Part shown: piece after piece, positions 44,739 to 53,867 of the stretch
Layout: every line of letters starts with the position of its first letter
Numbering within the stretch: position 1 is the first letter of the stretch
From: Lewinellaceae bacterium
Lineage (GTDB): Bacteria; Bacteroidota; Bacteroidia; Chitinophagales; Saprospiraceae
DNA length: 64,000 nucleotides
Assembly: GCA_020636005.1 (NCBI GenBank)
Contig: JACJYR010000001.1
Span: 444,001-508,000 of the forward strand
Direction of reading: 5' to 3'
Made by a program: the position numbers and the translations under genes
Notes under the pieces: generated by a model
Databases searched by the model: none
The model's input: only the letters and a program-made list of their open reading frames with translations
What the model was told of the DNA's origin: nothing

Positions 44739-45347
44739 AATCAATGTGATAAGGTCTTGATAGATTTCGTTGAAAATACAAAGTTGGTTTAGATTCTTTT
44801 CCTTGTTGTTCTCCTGTCAACTTGTGGTAAATGCTTTCAATGTCAAGTTCTTTTAATTCATTTACAACGTCTGTATGATTCCACCACCTATCCCATTCGT
44901 CCCAAATTGCGTTGCTATTAAAATCGCCAATTATTATTGTCCCATTTAATTTGTCTTTGTTTACTTGTATATATTTCCAAAGTTGTCCGATGTAACCAAA
45001 GTTTGGCGAATTATTTCTGTGCGTCCAAACAGCAAGAATGTCAAAGTCATTATTTATTTTACAAGGCAAAAAATGTTTTACCGTATGATTTTTGAAACTG
45101 TTTGTCCAGTCTAATTTTTCAAGTATAAAATCTGGTCTTGCAAATATGCCAAGTCCTTTGTTTTTGGTGTCGCCAGTCCACAGGTAATTGTCAGCCCATT
45201 TGATGTAGTCCTTGTGTCCAGATTCGGCTGGGTTTTCACATTCTTGGATGATGTAAATGTCAGCGTTAAAGTCCGAAATACTGTCGAACTTTTTCCTAAA
45301 TGCTCCATTACAATTCCAAGTTACTATTTTCAATGTCGTGTCATTTT

Positions 45348-45569
45348 ACAATGCCCGCTAACGTGATAATATGCGCAAGTTTCGCCTACCAATTACAAAA
45401 CTAAGAAAAAGCAATGCAAGCGGTTGTTTTTGAAAAAATACTTTTCTAAAAATCAAGAAATCAATAAGTTACGGATTTAGAACCATGTACCTTTTTTAAA
45501 AACAATGAAAAATACGCAATGCGCATTCTTCATTGTTTCGGTGTTGCACAATACAAAATGCGCAAGTGT
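45348..45569. other. Right boundary of the acquired AT-rich stretch
   Basis: Contains ACAATGCCCGCTAAC at 45348-45362, which echoes CAACGACCCGCTAAC (minus strand) at the other end of the nuclease gene. Beyond it no gene is seen until the ssb fragment at 45570. Confidence 0.4.
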
Positions 45570-45674
45570 TTAGTCGTTCTTTTTGTCAAGCAAGATGATT
45601 TCCTCGCCCACTACCGCTGTCACGTACCGTTTCTGGCCCTGTTTGTCCTCGTAGGATCGGGTGCGGTTTTTACC
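45570..45674 (-). pseudogene. Fragment of single-stranded DNA-binding protein gene
   Basis: The minus strand reads GKNRTRSYEDKQGQKRYVT, then AVVGEEIILLDKKND and TAA. This is the conserved middle of bacterial SSB (G.IRTRSYEDK.G.KRYVTEVVA). Upstream the homology stops abruptly, and downstream the C-terminal acidic tip typical of SSB is missing, though short SSB paralogues end this way. About 34 codons remain. It is a likely relic of plasmid or other mobile DNA. Confidence 0.75.
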
Positions 45675-45980
45675 AATCTACCCACAGTCCTTTTACTTCT
45701 AAAGCATAGTTTTCAGCCAACCACAAACCGTCCAAAATCGAACACCCCCTCGCCGCCACCGTACATCCACCTGCCCTTTTTCTTTTCCTAAATTACTGAA
45801 AAACAAACCCTTACACCACTGGCACGTAGGTTGATGCCCCAAGCGTCAGCAATCACCCGACAGTTTTTATAGGTTAATAAAAGGTTGATAAAAGGTTGAT
45901 AGGCCAAAAGCGATGCGTGGAATAAACCCCTGTCAACCTGCTATCAACTTATTATCAACCAAAAAACAAAGAGACCCACC
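45675..45980 (+). other. Leader of the ABC permease gene with a GGTTGATA inverted repeat
   Basis: No gene is seen. GGTTGATAAAAGGTTGATAG at 45883-45902 is partly complementary to CTATCAACTTATTATCAACC at 45941-45960, giving a stem just 20 bp before the start codon at 45981. It could act as an operator for a dimeric repressor or as a leader hairpin that affects translation. Confidence 0.5.
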
Positions 45981-48449
45981 ATGCTAAGCAACTATCTGAA
46001 AATCGCCTTCCGCAACCTGCTGAAAAATAAGTCCTTCAGCTTCATCAACATCTTTGGTTTGACGATGGGCACGGCTTGTTGTCTGTACATCCTGTTATAT
46101 GTGCAAGACCAGCGCAACTATGACCATCAGCACCACGATGCCGGCAACCTGTACCGTGTGATCACCGACCTGGGTTTTGCGGACCGGGAGACGATGCACA
46201 TGTCCACTTGTAGCCCACCGATAGTGCCTACGATGAAGGCGGAGTTCCCCGAGGTGGAAGCGGTTGCGAGGGTTTGCAGCCCGCCCGGCGTTGACCAAAA
46301 CCTGTTCCGCATCGGCGACAAGGTATTCTATGAAAAGAAGGGCTTCCTGGCGGACAGCACTTTTTTCAGGGTGTTCGATTACCGCTTCCTGCAGGGCGAT
46401 CCCGCCCATGCCCTCGACGAACCGTTCAGCGTGGTCGTGTCGGAGGATTTGGCGAAGAAGCTGTTCAATACGAATGAAGCGGTAGGCCAGACCGTGAGCA
46501 TCGGCGGCGGCGATACGGAAGAGAAATTCAAGGTGACGGGGGTGTTCAACGGTGATTTGGGCAAGAGCCATTTGATGCCTGCTTTTTTTATGAGCATGAA
46601 TTCCGGCGGCTTGGGGCAGTTTGTGCGCAGCGACGATTCGTGGGCCGGCAACAATTTCATCTATGGCTATGTGCGCTTAAAAAGCGGCGCTGACGCAAAA
46701 GCTTTGGAGGCAAAGCTGCCTGATTTCCTGCAAAGGCATGGCGCCGACCAACTCCGGCAATTGAACATGGCGAAAACACTTTTCCTGCAGCCTGTCACGG
46801 AGATTCATACTACGGCCGGCCTCAACGCCGAATTGTCGCCCGTGACGGGCAACCGGATGCTGAATATCATGCTGCTCATTGCCGGGTTTATCCAGTTGGT
46901 GGCCTGTATCAACTTTATGAACCTGAGCACGGCCCGCTCTTCCCGCCGTGCGCAGGAGGTGGGCGTGCGCAAAGCCATTGGTGCCAACCGGGGCGCCCTC
47001 GTCGGCCAGTTCCTCGGCGAGAGCCTTATGCTGGCCTTTGCTGCCGTACTGTTGGCCATACCACTAATAGAATTTGCCATGCCCCTGCTCAACCGTCTGA
47101 CCGGGGCGGAAATAGACCTGGATTTTACCCAAAACTGGAATGCCTGGCTCATGGTCATCGGCTTGGTATTATTGACCGGCCTGGCCGCAGGCAGTTATCC
47201 CGCTTTTTATCTATCTTCTTTCAAACCCATCCAAGTATTGCGTGGCAGCGGTGGTTCCCCCTTCAGGGGGTCAGGTGGCGGAGGCGGGGGCAGTGCTGCC
47301 GTTTTACTACGAAAAAGCCTGGTCGTCAGCCAGTTCGTCATTGCTGCAGCACTGATCATTGGTGCATTCGTGATCCACAAGCAATTGGATTACATGCTGA
47401 CGACCGACCTTGGTTTTGAGAAAAACCAAAAGGTGGTCTTCCCTTTCCATTCGGTGGAGGGCCAGCGGCATTTGGAAGCGTTCAGGAACGGCCTGATGAA
47501 CCTGCCGGAAGTCAACCTGGCCAGTGGCGTGTTGGTGCTGCCGGGACAGGCCGTTTTCAATGACATCGGCATGTACAAGGAAGGCGAGGACATGGACCGT
47601 GCGACGGACGTGCGCTTTACCTACACCGACGAAAACTACCTGCCAACCCTGAAAATCAAACTGCTGGCAGGCCGTGCCCTGACGATGGCCGATACCACAA
47701 CCGAACTGGGGAAGAACAAGCTGATCGTCAACGAGACAGTGTTGAAGGAATTGCGCATCCCGCTGGAGGAAGCGCCCGGCAAGATACTCCGCTCGAAATT
47801 CAGGGAACGGGATTTCGAGTTTACCATCGTGGGCGTGATGCAGGATTTCAATTTTGCAAAACTGGGCAGCAGCATTGACCCTTTTGCCATCACCATCGCC
47901 ACCCCGGTTGAGTTGTCGCAAGTCGTGGCCGACGTGAATACGGGCGATTACACGGGCTTTCTGAAAAAAGCGGAAGCCCTGTGGAACAACACCCTGCCCG
48001 GCCTGCCCTTCGAGTACAGCTTCCTCGACCAGGATTTTGAAAAACTCTATACCTCTGAGCGCACCTTGTCCCGCATCATCAGCGCTTTTACGATTATGGC
48101 CATCCTCATTTCCTGCCTCGGCCTGTTTGGCTTGTCGGCCTTCACCACCGAGCAGCGCACCAAGGAAATCGGCGTCCGCAAAGTGCTCGGCGCTACGGTC
48201 ACGGGCATCGTCGTGTTGCTGTCCAAAGACTTTTTGAAACTGGTCGGCGTGGCCATCGTCATTGCTTCGCCCCTGGCGTGGTTTGGCATGAAAAAATGGC
48301 TGGAAGGTTTTGCCTATCAAACCCACCTTGGCTGGGAGGTATTTTTGCTGACGGGCCTGGTGGCGGTGGGCGTTGCCTTTTTGACAGTGAGTTTTCAGAG
48401 TGTGAAGGCAGCGCTGTCGAATCCGGTGAAGAGTTTGCGGAGCGAATGA
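45981..48449 (+). CDS. ABC transporter permease, FtsX/MacB type
   Basis: An 822-residue permease of the two-times-four-helix type common in Bacteroidota. The N-terminus (NYLKIAFRNLLKNKSFSFIN) leads into TM1 and a MacB periplasmic core domain (about 60-245). FtsX domains lie at about 285-420 (RSSRRAQEVGVRKAIGA) and 690-815 (RTKEIGVRKVLGA). A glycine-rich insert at about 421-440 is encoded by a palindrome (CCCCCT/AGGGGG at 47257-47270). No ATPase gene is adjacent, so the partner is elsewhere. Members export peptides or lipoproteins or act as mechanotransmitters. Confidence 0.88.
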   Translation: MLSNYLKIAFRNLLKNKSFSFINIFGLTMGTACCLYILLYVQDQRNYDHQHHDAGNLYRVITDLGFADRETMHMSTCSPPIVPTMKAEFPEVEAVARVCSPPGVDQNLFRIGDKVFYEKKGFLADSTFFRVFDYRFLQGDPAHALDEPFSVVVSEDLAKKLFNTNEAVGQTVSIGGGDTEEKFKVTGVFNGDLGKSHLMPAFFMSMNSGGLGQFVRSDDSWAGNNFIYGYVRLKSGADAKALEAKLPDFLQRHGADQLRQLNMAKTLFLQPVTEIHTTAGLNAELSPVTGNRMLNIMLLIAGFIQLVACINFMNLSTARSSRRAQEVGVRKAIGANRGALVGQFLGESLMLAFAAVLLAIPLIEFAMPLLNRLTGAEIDLDFTQNWNAWLMVIGLVLLTGLAAGSYPAFYLSSFKPIQVLRGSGGSPFRGSGGGGGGSAAVLLRKSLVVSQFVIAAALIIGAFVIHKQLDYMLTTDLGFEKNQKVVFPFHSVEGQRHLEAFRNGLMNLPEVNLASGVLVLPGQAVFNDIGMYKEGEDMDRATDVRFTYTDENYLPTLKIKLLAGRALTMADTTTELGKNKLIVNETVLKELRIPLEEAPGKILRSKFRERDFEFTIVGVMQDFNFAKLGSSIDPFAITIATPVELSQVVADVNTGDYTGFLKKAEALWNNTLPGLPFEYSFLDQDFEKLYTSERTLSRIISAFTIMAILISCLGLFGLSAFTTEQRTKEIGVRKVLGATVTGIVVLLSKDFLKLVGVAIVIASPLAWFGMKKWLEGFAYQTHLGWEVFLLTGLVAVGVAFLTVSFQSVKAALSNPVKSLRSE

Positions 48450-48655
48450 ATGATGCCAAATATTGTTTCAAACAAAGCCACAAAGTCTCCGATTAATACT
48501 ATTTGTGTAGAATGCCTTTGTATGAAACGTTTGGTTTCCGAATGTCAAGATTGACTTACGAGACCGCCTATTTTCCTTCAATCCTAAAATAGGTCTCCCG
48601 TATTTTTTTCACCAAGTCGTCCAGCGGTTGTTTCGGAGGAAAGGATCTCAATGCC
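48450..48655. other. Intergenic stretch after the ABC permease
   Basis: I see no gene or other clear feature between the permease stop and the hairpin at 48656. Confidence 0.5.
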
Positions 48656-48700
48656 GGGGCGGCAGCTTTTTATCAGGCTGCCGCCCCTTTGCTTTTTTGG
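48656..48700 (+). terminator. Intrinsic terminator or leader attenuator before nspC
   Basis: GGGGCGGCAGC at 48656-48666 pairs perfectly with GCTGCCGCCCC at 48677-48687 around a 10-nt loop, followed by TTTGCTTTTTT. It is a textbook intrinsic terminator. It lies 206 bp after the permease stop and 74 bp before nspC, so it may end the former or attenuate the latter. Confidence 0.8.
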
Positions 48701-48760
48701 AAACCAACAAAAGCCTAATCTTTGCGCTTCTTCTTTTTACCAAACCCTGTATTTTAGTTT

Positions 48761-49900
48761 ATGCAAAATGTCCTTACCACTGTCCCCACGCCAGCTTTCG
48801 TCCTCGAAGAAAAACTGCTCCGCCAGAACCTCGACCTGATAGCTGGGGTGCAACGGGATGCCGGCATCGAGATCATCCTGGCGCTGAAAGGCTTCGCCAT
48901 GTGGAGTGTTTTCCCCTTTGTGAAACAATACCTGAGCGGCGCCACGGCCAGCTCGCTCAACGAGGCGAGGCTGATCTTCGAGGAAATGGGCTGCAAGGCG
49001 CACACCTATTGCGTGGCCTACCTGCCCGGCGAATTCCAGGAAATCATGCGGTACAGTTCGCACCTCACCTTCAACTCGGTGGCACAGTACGAGCGCTTCC
49101 GCCCACAGGTGGAAGCATATCCCGAAAAAATATCCTGCGGCATCCGCTGCAACCCGGAATACTCGGAAGTGGAAACGGAACTCTACAACCCGGCAGCCCC
49201 CGGTTCGCGCCTGGGCGAAGTGGATACCGCCTTTGTACATGGCCTGCCGCAAGGCATCGAGGGGCTGCACTTCCACACGCTCTGCGAGTCGTCGTCCTAT
49301 GATTTGGAAAAAACGCTGGCCGCTTTTGAGCAGCATTTTGGCCACCTCCTACCCCATGTGAAGTGGTTGAACATGGGCGGCGGCCACCTGATGACCCGCA
49401 AAGGCTATGATACGGCCCACCTGATCAGTCTTTTGAAAGCCTTTAAAACCAAATGGGGCGTGGACGTCATCCTCGAACCCGGCAGCGCCATTGCCTGGGA
49501 AACCGGCGTGCTCGTCAGCACGGTACTCGATATTCACGAAAGCAGGGGAGTGAAGACGGCCATAGCCGACATCTCCTTTACCTGCCACATGCCCGATACG
49601 CTGGAAATGCCCTATCGCCCGCGCATCACCGGTGCTACCGACCCAGTGCCGGGGAAACCTGCCTACCGCATCGGCGGGGTAAGCTGCCTTTCCGGCGACT
49701 ACATGAAGGAGTATTCCTTCGACCAGGAACTGCAGGTGGGCGACCGCCTCATTTTCGAAGACATGATTCATTATACCATGGTGAAAACCAGCACGTTCAA
49801 CGGCGTCCGGCACCCCGACATCTGCATCCTGCGGGAGAACGGGGAGGTAGATTTGGTGCGGCGGTTCGGGTATGAAGACTACCGGGACAGGTTGTCGTAA
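48761..49900 (+). CDS. nspC: Carboxynorspermidine decarboxylase
   Basis: A 379-residue PLP enzyme of the alanine-racemase-fold decarboxylases. The PLP lysine is Lys43 in ILALKGFAMW. The PLP-phosphate block GGGH is in LNMGGGHLMTRKGYD, and the C-terminal substrate Cys motif is GGVSCLSGDYMK. It converts carboxy(nor)spermidine to (nor)spermidine in the alternative polyamine route. The partner carboxynorspermidine synthase is not adjacent. It follows a terminator-like hairpin. Confidence 0.92.
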   Translation: MQNVLTTVPTPAFVLEEKLLRQNLDLIAGVQRDAGIEIILALKGFAMWSVFPFVKQYLSGATASSLNEARLIFEEMGCKAHTYCVAYLPGEFQEIMRYSSHLTFNSVAQYERFRPQVEAYPEKISCGIRCNPEYSEVETELYNPAAPGSRLGEVDTAFVHGLPQGIEGLHFHTLCESSSYDLEKTLAAFEQHFGHLLPHVKWLNMGGGHLMTRKGYDTAHLISLLKAFKTKWGVDVILEPGSAIAWETGVLVSTVLDIHESRGVKTAIADISFTCHMPDTLEMPYRPRITGATDPVPGKPAYRIGGVSCLSGDYMKEYSFDQELQVGDRLIFEDMIHYTMVKTSTFNGVRHPDICILRENGEVDLVRRFGYEDYRDRLS

Positions 49901-50055
49901 GTATTGGTGAATGATCCTCCCCAGGCTAAATTCTGGGCAGGGTAATACAACCTACTCACAACCAGTAATTTACAAAGGAAGCAGATACCTCGTTAACTTA
50001 CACGGGCTACCTGGTTGACGCGAAGTGAAACCTATTCTGTAAAACAAGCCATGAA

Positions 50056-51390
50056 TTGAGGCTTTTGAAAAAAAGATTTAAAAACCTGTCGTTCATTATT
50101 AAGGCCACATGGCTGTATTGGCCTTGCTGCTGGCCGTGGATGGCCCTTGCACAACAGCCCCGATCCAGCTACGATTTTGCCCAAAGCTACATTGGGTTTT
50201 CGTCCCAAATCATTCCCGGTTTTGGCTCCACCCAACTGCTGAGAGACCAGGCCGATCCGCTTTCCATTGCCCGGCAAAGCCTGCCGACGACCTTCCAGCC
50301 CAGGCTCGACATCGGTGGCCTGCATTTCTGGGGCCATCTGGACATGATGGCCTCCCTGCCGCTATACGGCGCCATACGCACTTCCGTCGAGGACGTGACT
50401 TTTGAAATTTCGACCGGGTTTTCCATGAACATCAGGTATTACCCCATCAACTTGTTAAAGCCGACTGCATTCGCTCTTCGCCCTTTCTCCGGGTTGAAAT
50501 GGAGCGATATGCACTATCGCCAGGAGGTGAAAGGCCAGCAAAAAGGCATCCAATGGAACAAGCAGATATTGATGCTGGAAACAGGCTGTGCCCTGGTACA
50601 TAATAAATACCTGGCTGACTTCACGGTGCAGTGGCTCCCCAACCACAACTACGATTACCCCATCTCCCGGTCGCAAACAGGAAAGTTGGAATTCCCCTTT
50701 ATTTCCTTCCATGTTGGGGTAAAATACCTCTTTGATTTCACAGCGATCAACAAAGATGCTGCGGTACAACAGGAGAATGCCGTATGGATGGAGTACCTGG
50801 GCAAAAAGCGGAAGCTGAATTCCTGGTCGGTGGCCATGGGAGTTTCAGAATTGTTGCCCGTTGGAAAGTCCAGCTACAAGGAACGCCCCGAACGCCAGTT
50901 TCTGCAGAACCCCGGGCCTATGGGTTTATTCCCGGACATTGCGGTGGCGAAGTATTTCCACCAGCCCGATTTTGAACTGCGGCTGGCCTTCCGGCCCACC
51001 GGCAACAAGCAGGAGGGTTATGGTTTTTTGCAAAAGGCTAAAAGGCTTTCCATTTCGCTGGAAGCTTACAAATTTTTGTTCGACTATCATGGTTTTGTCC
51101 CCTTTGCGGGCGGAGGTTTTGGCCTCAACCGCATGTCTGTGTCCGAGTTTGATGACGGCACCAAAGTGCTGGAGAAAAAACAAACCCGCTACGCCCCACT
51201 CCTGCTGATAGGCTGGGATATCCGCCCGACCCGTGCAGAATGGATGCTCATACGGAGCAATATCCGCTGGACGCCCTGGCTTTCCATGGAAATACAAGGG
51301 GATCGCCTCCAATTCAATGATGTAGAAATAAACTTCCTGCAATACGTTCTTTTTCCTGGCAGGTTGCTGCTGAAAATCAAGCGCAAATAA
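50056..51390 (+). CDS. Exported, probable outer-membrane protein of unknown function
   Basis: About 444 residues. No ATG fits the N-terminus; a TTG at 50056 or 50062 gives a signal peptide (KNLSFIIKATWLYWPCCWPW, cleavage near MALAQ). The rest is rich in alternating aromatic strands (FEISTGFSMNIRYYPINLLK, GVKYLFDFTAI) like a beta-barrel protein. I recognise no family. It precedes the APC permease by 52 bp on the same strand and may share its transcript. Confidence 0.6.
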   Translation: MRLLKKRFKNLSFIIKATWLYWPCCWPWMALAQQPRSSYDFAQSYIGFSSQIIPGFGSTQLLRDQADPLSIARQSLPTTFQPRLDIGGLHFWGHLDMMASLPLYGAIRTSVEDVTFEISTGFSMNIRYYPINLLKPTAFALRPFSGLKWSDMHYRQEVKGQQKGIQWNKQILMLETGCALVHNKYLADFTVQWLPNHNYDYPISRSQTGKLEFPFISFHVGVKYLFDFTAINKDAAVQQENAVWMEYLGKKRKLNSWSVAMGVSELLPVGKSSYKERPERQFLQNPGPMGLFPDIAVAKYFHQPDFELRLAFRPTGNKQEGYGFLQKAKRLSISLEAYKFLFDYHGFVPFAGGGFGLNRMSVSEFDDGTKVLEKKQTRYAPLLLIGWDIRPTRAEWMLIRSNIRWTPWLSMEIQGDRLQFNDVEINFLQYVLFPGRLLLKIKRK

Positions 51391-51442
51391 GGCAGTTTGG
51401 GAACAATCCAATACATTCGCCCTGCAACAAAACGAGTGTACC

Positions 51443-52774
51443 TTGGCCCACCTTCAAAAAAAACTAACCCTTTACGGGCTGACCATGATAGCGGTCGGTT
51501 CCTGCATCGGTTCCGGCATTTTCATCACACCGGCGCAGATAGTCAGTGCCGTGCCAAATGCCACGCTCGTGCTGGCCGTATGGGCCCTGGGCGGGGTCAT
51601 CGCCCTCACCGGGGCACTGACATTCAGCGAGTTGGGTGGGCTGTTCCCCCAGTCGGGCGGGGTGTACGTTTACATCAAATCGGCTTACGGCAACCTGGCC
51701 GGCTTTCTGTATGGGTGGGTGATCTTGCTGGTGATCAACACCGGCGCTTTGGCGGGGCTGTGCGTAGCCTTTGCCGAATACATGAAAATCTTTGCGCCGG
51801 ACATGGGTGAGCACACGAAAATTGCCATTGCGGCGGCTACCATGCTCTCGCTCACCTGCTTCAACATCCTGGGGGTCAGCATCAGCCAGGGGTTGGCCAA
51901 CTTTTTCACGGGCCTAAAGCTGCTCTCCATCGGCTGTATCATTGCGGCAGCGTTCATCTACTTCGACCCGGCGAAGGTCAATCCCGATTTTTCGCTGGCG
52001 CAAAACGTCCCCGACAACCTTGCAACAGCGATGCTGACGGGGCTGATTGGCGTACTGTTCTCCGTTGGCGGCTGGCACCATGCCTCCTATGTGGCCGGGG
52101 AAGCAATGGATGCTCCCCGCACTGTGCCAAGGGCGATGTTTTTCGGGGTACTCATCGTCATGGTGACCTATCTACTGGTCAACCTTGCCTATATGCTGCT
52201 GCTGCCGCTGGATGCGATTGCCAACACGCCACGGGTGGCAGGGGATGCCGTCTCTACGCTTGCGCCCTGGGGTGGCAGGGCCGTAGCGGTGGCCATAGCC
52301 CTGTCCATCTTTGGCACCATCAGCATTTACACCATGTCCGCCCCGAGGATCTACTTTGCCATGGCCGAGGATGGGATTTTTTTCAAACAACTGGCCTACG
52401 TTCATCCCCGCTGGAAAACACCGGTCGTGGCGATGCTGGTGCAAGTGGTTTGGGCCTTGGCAGTGCTGCTCTTTTTCCGGGGGCTTTTTAATGAAATCAT
52501 CACCTTCGTCACCTTTATGGACATTGCGTTTATGGGGCTGGCCGGCGCAGCTGTATTTATTTTCAGGAAAAAAATGAAATCGGCACAACGGCCCGTCCGT
52601 GCGTGGGGCTACCCCTGGGTGCCGCTTATTTTTGTGGTCATTTCCGCTGCATTTGCCATCAATACGTTTTTCGAAAGGCCGGCCCAGGCCCTGCCCGGCC
52701 TGGGTCTGCTAGGCCTGGGGGTGCTTGTTTTTTATGGTATTAAATATTGGCGGCAAATGAACCGGAAGGCGTAG
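51443..52774 (+). CDS. APC-superfamily amino acid permease
   Basis: A 443-residue transporter with about twelve transmembrane segments. The TM1 signature GSCIGSGIFITP (about 14-26) is that of APC permeases of the LAT/cationic type. It starts at a TTG at 51443; the next ATG (51485) would remove part of TM1. The substrate is not readable. No regulator is adjacent. Confidence 0.88.
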   Translation: MAHLQKKLTLYGLTMIAVGSCIGSGIFITPAQIVSAVPNATLVLAVWALGGVIALTGALTFSELGGLFPQSGGVYVYIKSAYGNLAGFLYGWVILLVINTGALAGLCVAFAEYMKIFAPDMGEHTKIAIAAATMLSLTCFNILGVSISQGLANFFTGLKLLSIGCIIAAAFIYFDPAKVNPDFSLAQNVPDNLATAMLTGLIGVLFSVGGWHHASYVAGEAMDAPRTVPRAMFFGVLIVMVTYLLVNLAYMLLLPLDAIANTPRVAGDAVSTLAPWGGRAVAVAIALSIFGTISIYTMSAPRIYFAMAEDGIFFKQLAYVHPRWKTPVVAMLVQVVWALAVLLFFRGLFNEIITFVTFMDIAFMGLAGAAVFIFRKKMKSAQRPVRAWGYPWVPLIFVVISAAFAINTFFERPAQALPGLGLLGLGVLVFYGIKYWRQMNRKA

Positions 52775-53020
52775 GTTTCGGCCTCCGAAATTGGCCCTGG
52801 CCTGCTTTGATCCATTGTTTTTATTATAGACAATCGTCATTAAAAGTCATTGGTCATTGAAGTCATTTTATTGAAAATCAGTGACTTAGAATTTTGTCCC
52901 AATCAATTTTAAATGTGACTATCTATAAAGAGTTGTGAGGAGCGGGATGCGAGTAGTAAGTAGGTACAACTTTGTTTAAAGCCTGGCCAATTATCCTTCT
53001 CCTGCAATCATTCACGTTTC
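52775..53020. other. Gene-free stretch with GTCATT-rich repeat
   Basis: No gene is seen. The stretch at 52829-52867 is an inverted relative of 56703-56741: about 34 of 39 positions match when complemented (AATGACT.CAATGACCAATG core). Confidence 0.5.
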
Positions 53021-53132
53021 TAAGGATCGAAGGAAAAATAATCCCGATGTGAAATCGGGATTATTTTTAAAAAACCCTTCCATTGCTGGGGTTTTCAAAA
53101 TCAAAATGGTGAAGTTATTTTTTCATCGTTAC
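53021..53132 (-). repeat. Dispersed ~112-bp double-hairpin repeat, copy 3 (inverted)
   Basis: Inverted copy, about 98% identical to copy 2 at 12906-13019. Both hairpins are intact. It lies upstream of the GNAT gene and next to a further inverted repeat. Confidence 0.88.
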
Positions 53133-53143
53133 TAAACTCCGCA

Positions 53144-53273
53144 CCAATGGTTTTGTGCAAACCGTATTTTTGTTGAGAGGGTTGAGAAGGGTTAAGGAAT
53201 AAACCATGTCAAGCCCTCTCAACCATCTATACTGTCTCAACCCTGTTGCCCATTTGCACAAAACCAATTGGCG
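53144..53273. repeat. Long-range inverted repeat before the GNAT gene
   Basis: TGGTTTTGTGCAAA at 53148-53161 pairs perfectly with TTTGCACAAAACCA at 53253-53266. Inside it GTTGAGAGGG (from about 53173) pairs with CCCTCTCAAC (about 53213-53222). The whole forms a nested hairpin of about 125 nt that ends 28 bp before the start codon. It may be a structured leader or a small mobile palindrome. Confidence 0.7.
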
Positions 53274-53300
53274 GCGAGTGTAAGAACCAATCTTGAGCCG

Positions 53301-53828
53301 ATGCAAGTGATAATCCGTTCCGCTACCTTATCCGACGCTGCCCCCCTGGCGGCCATTTACAACCAATGCGTAGGCATTTCCACCCTTGACCTGGTGCAAA
53401 GGGATAGCGATCATTTCCGCAACATCCTGGCCTCGCTGGAAGAAAACGAAGCCCTGCTCGTCCTCGAACACGAAGGTGACCTGGCAGGCTACGGTATTTT
53501 AAAAAGATATAGCTGGAAAGAAGGCTACCGCTTCGCAGGCGAGACGTCTGTTTTTATGGATGAAAAATACCGGGGAAAAGGGCTTGGCAACCTGCTGAAA
53601 AAAACACTGATAGAGACGGCAGAAGCACTGGGCTACAAGCACCTCGTTGCCCGCATATTGGCCAGGAACACGGTTAGTATCCACTACAACCAAAAGCTGG
53701 GCTACGAGATGGTCGGCCATCAAAAACGCATCGGCTACGTGGACGGCGAATGGCTGGATGTGGCCATCCTTCAATTATTCCTGCCTGCCAGTGAGCAGGG
53801 GAAGCAAGGGGCGAAAGTTGAGCTGTGA
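53301..53828 (+). CDS. GNAT-family N-acetyltransferase (phosphinothricin-acetyltransferase-like)
   Basis: A 175-residue acetyltransferase begun at the ATG at 53301 (MQVIIRSATLSDAAPLAAIY). The acetyl-CoA loop is visible as FMDEKYRGKGLGNLLKK (near residue 90), followed by the conserved ILARNTVSIHYNQKLGYEMVG block of the Pat/Bar-like branch. The substrate is unknown. Its leader contains two structured repeats. Confidence 0.85.
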   Translation: MQVIIRSATLSDAAPLAAIYNQCVGISTLDLVQRDSDHFRNILASLEENEALLVLEHEGDLAGYGILKRYSWKEGYRFAGETSVFMDEKYRGKGLGNLLKKTLIETAEALGYKHLVARILARNTVSIHYNQKLGYEMVGHQKRIGYVDGEWLDVAILQLFLPASEQGKQGAKVEL

Positions 53829-53867
53829 GTCCTTATAGGTTCGTGTTGTGCCAAACCATTTTTTATC

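Larger units (their letters stand above)
43475..45333 (-). pseudogene. Endonuclease/exonuclease/phosphatase-family gene split by an IS element
   Basis: The 5' part (45333 to 44739) encodes MKIVTWNCNGAFRKKFDS, the catalytic QECENP and GDFNSNAIWDE, and ends at YHID. The 3' part (43605 to 43475) continues YVFGAKKFAE and holds the catalytic SDHMPI motif and the stop. Deleting the IS and one 9-bp duplication rejoins the frame exactly (YHID-YVFGA), giving a protein of about 240 residues of the exonuclease III / EEP fold. As it stands, the SDH box is lost from the first product, so it should be inactive. It starts with TTG. Confidence 0.92.

Noticed and set aside
45519..45791. A 90-residue plus-strand frame
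   Set aside because: It overlaps the ssb fragment, whose homology is on the minus strand.
47307..48326. A 339-residue open frame opposite the ABC permease
   Set aside because: Antisense shadow of FtsX domains with no motif of its own.
53115..53306. A 63-residue minus-strand frame
   Set aside because: It lies within the nested inverted repeat and shows no gene-like features.
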